From: Symbiodinium natans
Lineage: Eukaryota > Sar > Dinophyceae > Suessiales > Symbiodiniaceae
Direction of reading: 5' to 3'
Length of the DNA stretch: 64,000 nt
Assembly: GCA_905221605.1 (NCBI GenBank)
Contig: CAJNDS010001657.1
Coordinates: 240,644-304,643, forward strand
Shown here: positions 1 through 13,441 of the stretch, piece after piece
Numbering within the stretch: position 1 is the first letter of the stretch
How the letters are laid out: each line of letters begins with the position of its first letter
Made by a program: the position numbers and the translations under genes
The notes under the pieces: model-generated
What the model saw: only the letters and a program-made list of their open reading frames with translations
What the model was told of the DNA's origin: nothing
The model's database searches: none

Positions 1-2397
1 ACTTGAATTGAAGGTCTCACAAACAGGTTCAGGCGGTTCAGGCTTCTCAAGTCTTCAGGGTTTAGGTTACGGATGTGTGTTGATTTACTTGTTTACGGAT
101 TTGGGCTGTACGCCTGACTCAACTGAAAAATGAATCAGTTTCTGAAGGTGACCCCTGGGAAAGCCCGCGGCTCGGGGCACTTGCTGCCACCTCTTCGTAC
201 AGAGGCTCCTCATCCTCCTCAGCACAACACAGTCCAATACAATACGATAAAGACAGGTATAGTACAGCAATTACTATGTTCCAGGAGGTAATAACATGCA
301 ATATCGTATCGGTAGCTGGTACCGGCCGCAGCTTGAAGACTCTACTGGAGGCAAGAAACACAAAACCAATTTGACGTTGCGGTGGACCTACAGGAGTTCC
401 CTTAGATCTCCGGCAGGTGAAGAATTAGAATGGCTCAGTTCGCAAGTCTCGCAAGATCATGCCCGAGCAGTGTCCAAAAACGATGAAAAGAAGTCACATG
501 TTTTGCAACTTGACAACGCCCAAGCCATGTCCAGACTCCCGAAACCTACACCTTAGTCCAATCAAAGATGTCCTGAAGCCATCCTTGTCTGATCCTCGTG
601 ATTTAGAAGGTCTGGGAGGCTTGGTGGCGTAGGGGTGAGCTGGCCGGTCCTCTTCGGAATCTCTCTCTTGGCGGATGAGTGGAGCGTGCTGAAGGCCTGT
701 CGTCAACATGAACGTGTGTCGGGTCCGGAAGATTGGATTTCTAGGTTTGGGGCTTTTGGTTCACATGCGGCTTGATGGCTTGAACCATAGCCACGCTCGA
801 GACATCTCTTGCGAGGCCCGATCAGCCCCTCGGCCGAAAGCTGCTGAAGGCTAGGATTAGGAGTGGGCCGCACCCCAAAACCCAAAACCCCCACGGGCTT
901 CAACCCCCTCCCAAACCCTACATACACTCGCCAAGCACAGGTTAACCAGCCCTCTTGGCTTCGAGGCTTCCGGGAACAACACTTCTGGCATCTGATTCTG
1001 CAGATGTCACGGATGCACCCTCACGTAAAACTAAGACCACAACCCGACTTTACTGGCATATGTGGCATTGTTGCTATGTAAACGAATCGTGAAGGTCCTG
1101 CTCGAACGTCTTCGCCTAGAACGCACGCCCTGCTGGAAACTTCAGATTCATATCAGGTCCAATGCTAACTCCATGTACCTGAAACCCGAAACACATCTGA
1201 AACAGCCTGAAACACCAGTCTCAACAGGTCATTTAATGGGCATTTAGGGGCCAATTGAGCAGCTCTCCTGCGCTGGCCGGCTCTGGCTCTGGCAGCGGCT
1301 GGGTGGCGTAGGGCGCCGGAGGTTCCTCCAGCAGCTCGGAATCTCTCAAGGTATCCCTCGCTCTTCGTTATGATATATAGGCTTTGCTATGGACTGTAAC
1401 CTCGAGGGTAGACTCTTCAGATTCAGGTCAGCTAGGCTTCAATCTTGAGATGGCATGAGAGTCTAAAGCTGCCCAAAGATGGGCTGAACGCAAGTTGGAT
1501 GCGCTCTAAGGGGCCAGCTTCAAGATTGTGCTGTACTTGGTGCTCGACGTTAAGCTTCAGGTCATTGGGGCTACAGGTCCCGGAAGTTCCTGGAAGCCCT
1601 GCCACTTACAGATGATCTTGCCGACAGGGCATGCAGCCTTGGAAAGAGCAGAGGCTAGAATGCCAACAAGTCGAGCTTTTTGCTGTGTTTCGGCTTCTGA
1701 ACTTTCAGATATGGTTAACAGAAGGCATGGTCACACGAGGACGCGCGCCTCAACCTGCTTTGCCGCAGTGTAGCCTCCGTGGGCTATGGGCTCCTCCTGT
1801 TGATTCGGGTAAGTGTCTGAGGCTGTCGGACTCAGTAACCTCATGAGAATGCCACATGCAAGGCTGAAGGCATCAAGCTTTGGGTTTGCAAAATAATTTG
1901 CGGGCTGCCAGCAAACGCCCTAAGAAACCCGTCCACATGCATCCCAACCCCGCCGATATTAAATGAAAACTCGTCCTATAAATTCCAGGCCCCTGCGCCC
2001 GAGCTCCTCAGGAAGATCGTCGGCCTCGCCGTGGCGGTGGCGTAGCTCTTTGACCATGGCCCGCCTTCGGGTGGCTTGTCGTGTTGACACTGGGGGCCAC
2101 CGCCTCAACTAACTAGGAAGTTCTCCGGAATGATGCAGCATGCGGGTATTCACCGGAATCTCGACCGCAGCTCGCGAACGCACTGCCTGCACTCCATAAT
2201 GATCACAATCCCTTCCTCCTCGGGGCTGTCGGGGAATTTCTCGCGCTTCACACGGCGCATCAGTTGAAAATGCCATCTTTCTGGTGCAACGAGGGATTCA
2301 ATCATGGCTCAAAAGAGGCCCGAAGAAGGCACACTGGACCGTCCATGCAGCTTCAAGGCTTGGAAGGGTCTCTGATTCCTTTGAAACTCTTCAACAA

Positions 2398-2422
2398 CCC
2401 CTAAACCCTAAACCCTAAACCC
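2398..2422 (+). repeat. interstitial telomere-like repeat (CCCTAAA)3
   Basis: About three and a half perfect tandem copies of CCCTAAA on the plus strand, the complement of the TTTAGGG telomere unit used by dinoflagellates and plants. It is internal to the contig, so it is an interstitial copy and not a chromosome end. Confidence 0.85.
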
Positions 2423-2520
2423 ATTCGGGTTTACCTTACAACACTGCCCTTCTCAGAGGCCTCAGCAGACTTTCGGAGTGGCCGCTGCCCTGCGAAGGCT
2501 TCCAGTGGCCTTGGCCCCCC

Positions 2521-2600
2521 AAAGTAATAATAAGAATATAAGAATATAAGAATATAAGAAGATAAGAAGATAAGAATATAAGAATATAAGAATAATAAGG
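2521..2600 (+). repeat. AT-rich tandem repeat AAGAATAT / AAGATAAG
   Basis: About 80 bp made of alternating ATAAGAATATAAG and AAGATAAG units. It creates artificial Tyr/Leu/Ile/Ser-rich frames on the minus strand, which are not credible genes. Confidence 0.85.
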
Positions 2601-5600
2601 CTCCAAAGCTACGAAGCCCTTTTTCTTGACGCCATCGCCGATACTTGGATTGCACAATCATGTTACCTCCCTCTTCCACACTCTAGCTGAAGGACCGTTT
2701 AACGCACAAGCCAGAATACCTAAAATGGCAAAATGAGGACAGATTCGGACATTTGAAAGACATGGCGTACCCCACGTGAGATGACTAAGACCGGCCGGGC
2801 CTACCGTTTGGAGCCCATCTTCGTACGAGCAAAAGCGGAACAAGCTCAGATGGGACGCATCGTCTTCCAGAAGCGGGTGTTGTGGGTCAGGCTTTAGCCT
2901 CGCCCCTCGGTTTCCACCAGATCCGAGAACCCCATCAGCGAAACCCCTAAGCCTGTGCTTCAGGGGCTTCAGAGAATCAAAATATCCAGACTTTGAGGTT
3001 AGGGAGCTTGTCAGTGCTGTAATTCTACTTGATGAGTTTCTCCTTCTCTGTCAGAGGCCGCAGACGGAAGGCTCCAAGCTCCTTCAGAACCGCCTGTGCA
3101 TGGTGCTCGTGCCCATCCAGTTTGGCACCATGCTACATGTACTTCTGGTACCAGGAACTGCCACCACAACTATTCTCGGCATGGTTCCCCGGTTCTTCTT
3201 GCAATGATGAGCACTGCAACCCTAAGCCTGCAAGTGCTTGGTTTGAGCTCTGGGCCATGATTCCTTCAGACCCAGTCCTTCCCCATAACGCCCTAGCATG
3301 GGACCCCGCCTCAATCGTGGCGCACTTGCTCAGCAAGTGCTTCCATCGGGGATCGGTATGATAGACCTGCAGGAGAGCTTGGGTCACAAGTGTTTTCAGA
3401 TAAGGGTTGAGGGCTTGCGGTGGCATGTTTGATTGGGTGCTCGCAGACTGACATACTCTCTCTTTGATTCTTGTTTTTTTCTCCTGGTTGTTTTCCCCTT
3501 TTGTGACTTTTGTGGGCCTCTAGCTGCACCGTATCCACGACCAGCCGCAGCCGGCCGATCCGCTCGCAGCCGCGGTCGGCGAAGACCCGGCTGAGGGCCT
3601 TTGAACATGCGGAACAGGAGGGATTGAAGCCCGAGAAAATGGAGGGATAATTGGGGCTATTGGAGATATTGGAGGGCTCTGCAGAAGGCTTCCGCTTGGA
3701 CGTGGGATCATTGACAAGTTTTGCCTGGTTAGGGGATGTTGAGACGGGCATTGCAAAACGCGGACTCCGTGTAGGAACTGGTTCCTTGAAGTTGTTGTTC
3801 CGTACACTGGGTGTGTGTGTGTGTGTGTGCACGGGGAATGAGTATATAACTTGCGGCCCACGGGTTTTGTGATCATACAGGTGACCTTCCATCTCGCCTC
3901 GACCCAATGTTGAGATTTTTTGCAATGATTCCCTGTGAGCGGCGGATTTGGTATACAGGCTAATGGACAGCATGTCAATCTGCAGCCAGTCACTCGTGGG
4001 CTGAGTTCTAGGGCATATACTTTATCTCGCTCCCAAACAACCAGCTTGTCCACCCCCTAAAAATGCGAGGGCCGGATAGGGCCGGCATCACATCGCGGTC
4101 AAAGTGTGCTCTTGCCTGCTTGTCTCCGCTGACGGCTTGGTCAAGGCCATCCCGGACGCTCTCAACCTGCGGCGGACTCAGTGGAGTCTGCAAGAGTTTA
4201 GCAAAGCTTCCTACGAATTCTACTAGTAAGAGGGCCAAGACCTGCAAGAACCGCAGAGCGCCAACTCAAAAGAACCTTGAAACCCACTTGTATCAGTACA
4301 ACCCTTCTCAGCCCGAAGGCGCTTTAAATAACGAAGACTAGCGTAGCACCGCGCAACGTCTATAAAACAACTGGCCTTTCCGATCGAAACTAAACACGAA
4401 CTGCAAAGAACCACAGGGGCTCTAGAATTTCAACCTTCAAAACTCCAAGTCCACACCCCGAATCTACCGATGCCTCCCTGAAATCCTACATGATCGCAAC
4501 TGCCCTACCCCAACCGGTATTTCTTGCAGGAAAGCATGGACAAATGCTGGACTTGGACACATGAAACCATGAACGCCTCGCCTTTTTCATGAGGTCGGCC
4601 TCCTTGGCTTTCTTTTGCACGGAGCCTGCGGCTGCTTCATCCACCTCGGCTATCGAGTCTATAGAGTACTAAACGATGGGATTTTCGGGTCTGCTTGGCA
4701 GGGCACCCTTGCGTCGGACTTCCCCTCTTAATCGCATAAAAAATGGAAAGACAGGGTCCGGGGTCCGCCCCTCTAAGGTGCGCTCTCTATCGGCTGCGTC
4801 CTCGATGCTCCGCATGGCTGTGTCAAAGTCGACCTGGCGAGACGTAAGCCCCAAACTCCTGCCCGAAGACAGCCTCCCTCCATTCTTGCGAGCTGAGCTC
4901 TTTGACTTAGGACCGCTCCACCCGAAGACCACCAAAACCAACACCTTAGATTTGGGAAATCATGACTTTAGCTCCTCAAGTCCTACAACCCTTTGTTGCC
5001 GGAAGTCAAGAGGTCAGCAGGCCTATGCTGCATTGGATGTCAAAACCTAAGCCCTTAGACTTCGACTCGTAAAAGGAGCCTCGGAAAGGGCGGCCACAGG
5101 GCGGTGCTTCTTCAGGTACCTCCGGTCTCTTGCAGTTCTACAGAGCACTACAAGATGCTTGAGTACCAACGCGCCCCGGCTTGCTACACCCTCTGCATAC
5201 CGGGTGAACAGCCTAGGTTAGAGGTGAATTCCACAATGCCGTCCGGATCACTTCACTGCTCAGCACGCGACCATTCGCAAAAGCCAAGTACTACTAAGTA
5301 CTACTACCCGTCTCTTCGTGCCCGTGTCAGTGTCAGAGCCCTGATACCAAAGCATTGTGGAAGCAGCGCCCGTGGGTTAGACCATGTCTGCAAACCTTGT
5401 GTGGCAGCCCAGCACATGACAGATCGGATGTCCACAATGCTATCCGACTATGCGATGACTATCCCCTCCTTGAACTTCAAGCCCAAGTCACATCGGCGGT
5501 CGTGGCCCCTTCAACCCTCCTCCGTCTGGACCACGAACCCAAACCACCGAACCACACCCAGAAGCACCGCATCCAAACCTTGAAGCTATAACAGATTGAA

Positions 5601-6649
5601 AGTCCAATTTGAAGATGCAAAAACTCGAAAACACAACCAACGGCGGGGCAGGGCACACTCCGCAAGTCTGCTCAAAGTACCGCCAAAGGGCATCAAAGTC
5701 CGTGTCGCTGAAGCCATCCAAGGCCACTACCTGCTCGCAAATGGAAAGGATGATCATGCATGCAATACTCGTGAATTTCAACCCTGAAACCCCAAGGCGA
5801 CTAATCCTACATGTAGAAGGCTCTTTTGTGGCTTGAACCACGAAAATCCACTACGCAAATCGTGACTCTGGAGGAACAAAAATCGGCAGCAACGTGCGAC
5901 GGCACGTGAACTCATGGACAGAATTGCCACAAACCCAGCACACAAAGCCGCGCGCTCCACCACAAGATTTCAACTGCTGTATGTTTCGCAAGGCCCAACC
6001 TCGGAAGTGCCGTCCTCCCGCTCACAAAGAAGGCGCAGGCTGCCCTCGAACCACTCCGCCCTGGAGGCATGCTTGGAGTGTCACCAGATATTCGGACTGA
6101 GCTTCCAGAGGCTACAAGCGTCATCCGAGGCGGTTTCCGCCCGTCTCAATTGCAAATATTATTCCGTAAACCCGTAGTCTGAGATTCTAAGCCAAGCCCA
6201 AAGCCCGAAACTCCGAGCCGTAAACTCGAAACCCTGCAGGCGCCTGCGAATGGAAGTGGTGGCGTGCACCTTCGTGGCGCCTGAGCCCAAGGCAGAGTTT
6301 ACGCGAGCCTGAACCTGAACAGCTATCAATCCTTGCTCTCTCGTTGGCTTACTCTCATGCCGCCACTGCTGCGAAACAGCGTTTTCAGGCGTTCTCCGTA
6401 GCCGGCAGAGGGCTTCCAGATGTAAGTGTTGTGTGTTGCTGTCGGCTGCTGTTGGTCACAAGGACCACCCCGTTTTGAGTGGCACTGGCAGTACGTGCGC
6501 ATGTCAGCGCCTGAGTTGTTGCAAACCTTCGCGGAGATGGCAGTCAACGGTGGGAAACCCGAACATCAATACCATGAAACTCCCAAAGAAACCATCACCC
6601 TGTCTCGTGCGGTGCGGGCTTTCGGGTTTAGGGGTGCCGGACTGCCTCC

Positions 6650-6666
6650 GGGGGGGGGGGGGGGGG
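6650..6666 (+). repeat. poly-G tract (17 G)
   Basis: Uninterrupted run of 17 guanines in otherwise mixed sequence. Homopolymers of this length are error-prone in sequencing, so the exact length should not be trusted. Confidence 0.85.
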
Positions 6667-7003
6667 TGGCACTTGACGGGAGGAGGAGAAATATGAACAA
6701 GAAGGCCTGCACCAAAAAACTCAAGCCTTGACCGACAACCATTCCCACCATCCATCCCGTACCCTTAATTCAAACAACAGAGCTCAGCCGATCACGTACT
6801 TCCACATTGTTCAGAAATTGTTCATGGGAGTGCCCCTTCCCAATTCAGCCACCAAAGTCGCACCGGAATAAGCTGGAGCCTCTTGAGATCTCTTGAGCGA
6901 CTCTGGGGGGTCCAGACCCGCCGCAACACGATTTGCGATTCTTCCCCCCAAGTTTGTCGATTGTTCCAGGCGCTGGACTAATGGTTAAACAAGGCATGCA
7001 CAG

Positions 7004-7128
7004 TGGGGGCAGGGAGAGGGGGCCAGGAGGGGGCGGGGAGGGCAGGGGAGGGCAGGGGAGGGCAGGGGAGGGCAGGGAGGGGGCAGGGGAGGGCAGGGGA
7101 GGGCAGGGGAGGGTGGGAGGGCGGACGG
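7004..7128 (+). repeat. G-rich minisatellite, unit GGGCAGGGGA
   Basis: About 125 bp of tandem GGGCAGGGGA-type units (AGGGCAGGGG repeated, with GGGAGGG variants), purine-rich on the plus strand. Each unit carries runs of three or four G, so the tract can form G-quadruplexes. The long Pro/Leu-rich frames opposite it are products of the repeat. Confidence 0.85.
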
Positions 7129-7915
7129 GTGGACACGCACACATGGAGAGAATAAAGTTCAAAACTGTCAGAATACACATGAGGCCCAGCTTGGGTCAAT
7201 GGACTTGATTTTCAACCCCGACCCAAGACCACAGACCATCCCAAGGCTCGCACCCGACTCACCCCGCCAGCCGATCTGGTCGCTGTTGGCGCGGAACTGA
7301 CCACTTTGGCCGCCAGATTTGACCTGCTCTTCGTTTGTGGGCCTGCTTCAGGGTTCAACGCAGAGCGAAGTTGCGGGTGAAGTTTGGGCGTTCTTGCATT
7401 TACCATGTTCATCAGCCGAGCTCAACAGCGGTGCCGGGGCCAAAGAACTTTGTGAGTTCAAAGGCTGAGAAGGAACCAGCTGGAATCGTAAGGTCCGAAA
7501 AGACGGCTCTAGCGCAAACTCAGGTTGAAAAAACCTTGGACCACGCTTCAAGGCTTCGGGGTTCGGCTGAAGCTAGTCTCTCCAGAGTCTGCAAGGTCCC
7601 CACATCGCAGTACCTCTTCTGGAATCGGGTGAGCATCGGCCAGGATCAGGCTACACAGCTACCCAATTAACGATCGGGCAAAAGCTGCCTTTACACCCCT
7701 GAAGACAGCTTTACTCCGCAGCGCCGCAGAGGAAATCGATGAGTTGTCCGTTCACAGGCAGGCGATGGTCTTTGCCGGTGGGCCAAAATGAAATCTCAGG
7801 GGCCATCCCTGTGAACATCTAAACAGTTTTTGTTAGCGAGCAGTCAGCATGAATGACAGGCGTGGCTACGCTTCACTACGTTGCGGCTGGAAAGCTGGGT
7901 GTGATGCAGTACATC

Positions 7916-7916
<1 letters not shown>

Positions 7917-7946
<30 letters not shown>

Positions 7947-8100
7947 TGCTTGCTTGCTTGCAGCGCGCTTAACCTCTCAAGAGGGGTCGCCCCACTCTCT
8001 CTCTCTCTCTCCTCTTGGGGGCTTGGGGCGAAGCCCCCGCGGCGTGCTCTTGGCTTCTCTCGCTCTCTCTGTTCTCTCCCTCTCGTTCTCTCCCCTACCG
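7917..8100 (+). repeat. CT-rich microsatellite cluster
   Basis: Several (CT)n and (CTTG)n runs: a nearly pure CT run at about 7920-7947 followed by TTGC repeats, then further TCTC blocks up to 8100. A small perfect hairpin (CCTCT, loop CA, AGAGG) lies between the blocks near 7974. No coding potential is visible. Confidence 0.8.
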
Positions 8101-10654
8101 GTTGTACAGCATAGACATAAACCTCTATGCCTCTATGCAACATGCAAAAACCTACATCTCTGCGATGCTAGGGCTACGTGTTAGTTTGCCCGCCTTTTCC
8201 TTTACATTCACATCGTCGGCCCCGGAGTTCAGATTGACCTCTTCCCGGTCGCCACGGACGTAAGGGAGCACTTTGGCAACCCTCGGGGGGCTGACGAACT
8301 TCAGAGTCAAGCCACATAGGGCCACATAGCCCTAAGCCTCCCCAAGCTCTTCCCCCACATGCATTAGCTAGCGGCTGCCTCGTCTATGCTTGTTATGTAC
8401 TCCCATGCCGTGCATATAGATGGGTCATGCTAAGGTTTCTAACTTAACCGTCCTTCAGGTCATGGACAACTGATGGGCCGGGTGCTGGGTTTAGGTTTTG
8501 GATTTCGGGTCTTCAGGCTTAGGGATTCGGCGTTGCTTGAGGTGTCAAAGCCCGCCGTGGAAAATGCGATGAAGGATCAGAGACATCTGCTCCGGGTACT
8601 CGTTGTGGGTTGTGATGTAAGGATCCTCGTACCAGCGAGGAGGTCAGAATGTGAAGCCGTCTCTTCTGTTCGCAAAGGTGGCACTTGCCATGTCAAGCCG
8701 TCCCCCAAACTGTGGATAGACGAACGCTTTAGGCCAAAGTCTCCGGCAACTACTTGCCCGGGCTCATGATCTGTGACTGTGAAGTTTTGGCGTTTTCTTA
8801 AGGAGCTTCAACGATGTTACCTTAATCAGGAAGTCAGTGTAGCTTCCATGCATCCATGCTTTTTGCCATTCCACTCAGCGATGCGCCACTTGTGTTGGGA
8901 CACAGCCATTGCTATGCCAAACGATTGTCTGTGATTTGTTCACCGAAGTAAGACTAAGACTCACACTCACACTAGCACAGTGATTATAATGGGAAGCTAT
9001 AACTCTCAGCACCTGATCTGATCAGGCCTGGGGCACTTTCTGAATTTCGCACTGCACATACACATCAGCATGCCCGAACCCTGAACCCCAAACCCCAAAC
9101 CCTTACAGAAGCGGGGTCCATGGGGATGTTCTCCACGTCTGGTGCGTGTAGCGGGCTGCAGCCTGCCAGCTTGCTGCCTGCATCGGATCGGACCAGGCTC
9201 AAACTGGAATGAAGCAACATAACAGCCACACCAACCCGGGCACCTCCCCTGCGAAACTGGTGCGACAGCAGAAAGCTGTCTTGCGCGAAGAAGCCTGGGA
9301 TGAGAAGCTCAGGGGGCTTAGGGAGTTCCGCATTTAAATGCCCAAGGACCTAGGCCGTTGGGGTCTAAACCTACTAAGCATCAAACTCCCAGGGTCCTTC
9401 TTGCCTTCCGGGCGAAACTGCCACAACAGAGGGACTGCGGTACTGGAAACTTTGTTGCAAGAACCCCACAAGTAACAAAATAATGAAAATGCCCTCACAA
9501 CCCTCAACCTTCAGCTTGGAGCGGGATGAGTGGGCCGTGCAGGCTGGGAAGGGCCTCGAAAGCAGTACCTTAACCTTGAACGAAAAAGTCCCTAAGCCAA
9601 CTAGATTCAACTAGACTACCCCAACTCAGTTCATAAGTTCCCTTTTCTCGAGCAGGCGTCCCGATTTGCCTTGTCGACCACAAACGTTTCCGCAGTCGGA
9701 AGAGTTCGCAAGCTGGTTTGGGCACGGGGCTCCAGGGCGCGCGCACAGCGGCTTGTGACGACAGCGACAAATATTTCATTCATTCTTCTTCCATCCATTC
9801 ATATTGTCGTTCGTTTCCTCAGTCGTTCATGAACCTATTCATCGACGCTTTGGGAGTGCGTTGTGCACCGTGGCGGGCAGGTTTAACTGCTTTGGCTGCT
9901 TTGCAAACAGCGGGATCCAGCTTCTGAGTCCATGGTGTGGAGACCTGAAACACCCCAAGTCTTTGCCCACTCCCCAAAAGCGACTCAGTCTTCTTTTGAC
10001 AGAGGGGCCGTTCACAAAACGCCCCATGGCCAGCTCCCGCAGTCGGGACCACCCCTGAGGTAGGGCTTGCAGTTTTGGGCTGAGTTGTGTTTTAGTCTTA
10101 GGCTTAGGTGGTTCGGGAGGCAAGTTCCTGACCGATTTCCTAGAGAGTCAAAGGTTGATGACCCCACAATGATACGAGTATCAATGATCTCAGCTTTTTC
10201 TAGCAAGGTCCATGGCGCATCATCCAGGGCGGCCGCAGGGGTCCCCAGCAGAACGACGTCGCAAACCACATCGGCCGCCTCGCTGCGGCCATCCTCAACA
10301 AGAAACAACCTCACTGGCTGCTGGATTGCACTTTTACACGACTACAAGAGCCTATACAAACCCACCCGAAAATTGCAGACCGATGGGCGGCATACGGGAA
10401 CCACGTTCAACTTTGGATCACAGCTCAGCACACTACGGGTTCCGTGCAGGACTGCCATGGGATGGAAAGATTGGGAAAATGACTTGCAGCTGGGGCGATG
10501 CAGGTGAAAAGTGCTGTGGCCGGGACGAGGAGCAGTGGGAGTCTATCCCCAAGCGCTGTCGAAAGCTCGCAGCGAACGGCATGGGGAATGACCACGTGAA
10601 AACAAGCGACAGACAAGAAGACTCCGTATGCAAACGCAACCACCCACAACAAAA

Positions 10655-10830
10655 CGATACAGAAAACAAAAACAAAAACAAAACAGAAACAAGACATATG
10701 AAGGAAACAAGACAAAACAAAACACAACAAAGCAAATCAAAACGAAGCAAAACAACACAAGACAACAAAACAACCAAAACACACACACAGAGGCAAGGAA
10801 ACAAACCAAACAAAACCAAACTAATGATTT
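10655..10830 (+). repeat. A-rich repeat, AAAACA / AACAAA units
   Basis: About 175 bp of the plus strand with almost no T, built from AAAACA, AACAAA and AAAGCA words and ending in a short CA run. It reads as Lys/Asn/Thr/Gln on the plus strand and as Leu/Phe/Cys on the minus strand, both artefacts of composition. Confidence 0.75.
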
Positions 10831-11455
10831 ACTCCGATCATGCCCCACCCTATACAGTACAGTGTGGGAGCCATCCTGCCGTTCTCACACAGGTAGTTGC
10901 GGATACTTCGCTGCAGGCTTCTGTCGCGGGACTCTCGGCAGAAGCATTTGGAGGTCGGCACTCCAGCATACTCGTTGCGTTGCATGCTCTCCGAGAAGCT
11001 GTCTTATGGCACGCGAACAGGTATAAAACTCTACCGCCCTCGCTGTGGCTGTGAAAACTGCTTGCCCGGGAATTGGGATCTGGCAGTTAGCAGAGAGGCT
11101 CTACGATGGCTCAGTGCAGCTGGCTGCGACCCTTAGGCTTAGCGAAAGAGGGGTAGTTGCAGAGCTCTAGCTGTTGAGCCTCAAGCCCGGTTCACGACCA
11201 CTACCTGCCTTCTGCGGCACTCCGCAGCGAAAGCGGGGCGAACCGGGGCACGAGCGATCGAGCTGAGCAGGGTGAGCCTCGTGCGACGCGCGTGCACCTC
11301 ACGCACCTCGAGTGCGAACGTCGCACACCGCGCGCTCACGCCATCTTTCAGTGACACCCCGTAATTAGGTGCTTTGGATTTAGCTAAACTAGAATACTTG
11401 ACCATTACCACAACCAACGACGACCGACGACATCCTCACACTGCAACCTGTCTTA

Positions 11456-11590
11456 GAGACACAGAGAAGACACAGAGAAGCAAGACACAGAGAAGCCACA
11501 GAGAACAGAGAAAACGCAAAGAAGCACAGAAGAGAGAGAGAGAGAGGACACAAACAGAGACAGAGACAGACACAGAGACAGTGCACAGTC
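11456..11590 (+). repeat. ACAGAGA-type purine-rich repeat
   Basis: Degenerate tandem repeat of ACAGAGAA/GACACAGAG units with a short pure AGAG run near 11532, followed by GTCGTCATC triplets up to about 11660. No credible gene lies in it. Confidence 0.7.
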
Positions 11591-13225
11591 ACGGTCGTCA
11601 TCGTCATCACCATCGTCGTCGTCTCAACAGCGCCGAATCACCATCGTTGTCGTCAACAGCGGTGACATGTCAACATCAACAGTAACAACATTAACTGCGA
11701 CAACAGGCAGTATACAACTACATCAACATTCAACCGTTCAGACTGCGCACAAATCCTAGCGGCCCTAGCATGTTAGGTCTGTTCGGGAATTACTCTGTCC
11801 GTCCTTGCACAGCTCTTGCAGGCCCTGAAGGCAACTTTGCACAACCACGCCGCCAGCAGAGTAACCAAGCCTCGACACATTACTCGGTTTTGCAGCAGAT
11901 GTTGCGAGAGGGCTCCAGAGCGACATGCACTGGTGATCTCCCTAAAGTTCCTAAACCCGTGGAGCATATGGAGCTTCAGCCCAACCTCTTATACTGCTTA
12001 CACTTGCACTTGAGGTGTCGGTTGTAGATTGGGGTCCACAAATTCAATGCTAAGAGGTAGGGCAGGGCAGCTTTGCCGAAATGCCACGAGCTGCTCTACG
12101 CAAACATAAGCTCAGCATCACAGTCAAGGATAAATGCAATACTAGCATGCCCCTGTACTCGTGCATAGAACAAGTCAAATAGGTCCTTTAATAGCAGTCC
12201 GGCACATGGCTCCCTCGCTGCAATCAAGTCACAGACTCACCGTCAGCCTGGGCTGGAGCTTCAGAGCTCAAAACCCTGCAACCCGCAAGCTGAGCTGAGC
12301 CACACATCATAAACCCCATCAGGTACCCAAGAGTGGACCCTTCGGCTTTGACTTCTGGCCAGCCGCCGGCCCCGCGTGGCCTCCGCCGCTGCCACAAGCT
12401 GCTTTGCGAGCAGCCGGCCAACCTCTTGAGAGCGTCTGCATGTCTGTACTTCAGCATCAGTCCAGGAGCTGGACACGGAACTTGAAGGTTTGGAATTGCG
12501 GTAGACACGAGCTGGAAGCCTTCTCCCTTCCAACCTTCCAACCTTCCCAGGCCCAGTGTCCGAAGCCTGCCGCGCCCGCTCGCATGCCTGGTCCAGGAGA
12601 TCACCAAGCTCTTCCTGGAGAGAAAGGGGGCTCTTCGATGTTCGTTGCAGAGGTAGGACTCAGATGCGGATTTGGTGTGATCAAAAAGTTTGAGAGTCGT
12701 GTGTGTAGTACGCATTGCGATAAGCCGGAAGCCTTGTGCAATGTGAATGGTCTGACATCACCGAGCTCATGTACTCAAAACCTGCCCTGTCCACCGACTT
12801 CCAGCGATTTCTGGACAAAACGTCCGAACCCGGCGAATCACTACGATCGGATTGCTCTGAACGCTACGCCAAGTGTCCAGAAGGGTCTTGATCACTCGCT
12901 GCTGGAAAGAAATTGGGTTCCTGGACAAAAGATCCAACTTGAGAAGGGGCTACGAAAGCTAGTCACCACAGGGGGGTGGCATGCAGCGAGTCGGCAGGAC
13001 TTGGAGCCGCCGGCGCAGCTTTTTCCGTATTTCAGGCACATGCCTCAACCGGTTAGTCAGGTAAGATCGAAGACCCCTAAACTCGAAATCTGAAGCCCTA
13101 AACTCCTTCAGCCCCCTTGCTTCCCCCGCTGGAACCCCGTGTCGCAAACGAAGTTTAGGTACAGGGACGCTCTGTTCAGTACGACCTCTGCAAAGTACCA
13201 CAGACCTTCAGAGCATGGTGACTGT

Positions 13226-13441
13226 GGGGGGCGGGGGAGGACCTTGGGGGGGGTGGGGGGGGACCTTGTGGGGGGGGGGGACCTGAAGGTGGTAGGGGGG
13301 GGGCCCCCCCCCCTACCTTATCCCACACGCAACCACCTTAAAGGAGGGGGGGGGGGGGGGGGCGGCCGGCACCTTATCCTTCGAAAATGCTTCATGGTGA
13401 GGTGAGGGGGGGGGGGGGGGCCCCCCCCCCCAACCCCCACC
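13226..13441 (+). repeat. poly-G/poly-C cluster with ACCTTA spacers
   Basis: About 215 bp in which runs of 7-18 G alternate with short words such as GGACCTT, and which holds two head-to-head poly-G/poly-C junctions near 13300 and 13420. The junctions can fold as hairpins and the G runs as quadruplexes. The word ACCTT or its complement recurs between the runs, so this is probably a decayed minisatellite and not random homopolymers. Assembly error in the run lengths is likely. Confidence 0.8.

Larger units (their letters stand above)
1..6649. other. gene-free region, no supportable CDS
   Basis: No reading frame here shows a recognisable domain, sustained codon bias or splice-linked neighbours. 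The text is dominated by degenerate CCCTAAA/TTTAGGG-like words (for example around 873-915), which produce many chance short frames on both strands. Two clear repeats inside it are listed separately (2398-2422 and 2521-2600), and a short GT dinucleotide run lies at about 3809-3829. Small isolated exons of an unknown gene cannot be excluded. Confidence 0.6.

Noticed and set aside
3311-4053. Minus-strand frames of 177 and 220 codons
   Set aside because: The two overlap in different frames, contain a (CA)n-derived HTHTHT run and show no domain.
10212-11054. Plus-strand frame of 280 codons
   Set aside because: A third of it is the AAAACA repeat, it has no domain pattern, and it runs against the orientation of all supported genes.
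12404-13093. Plus-strand frame of 229 codons
   Set aside because: No recognisable motif, leader or codon bias; it overlaps equally long minus-strand frames.
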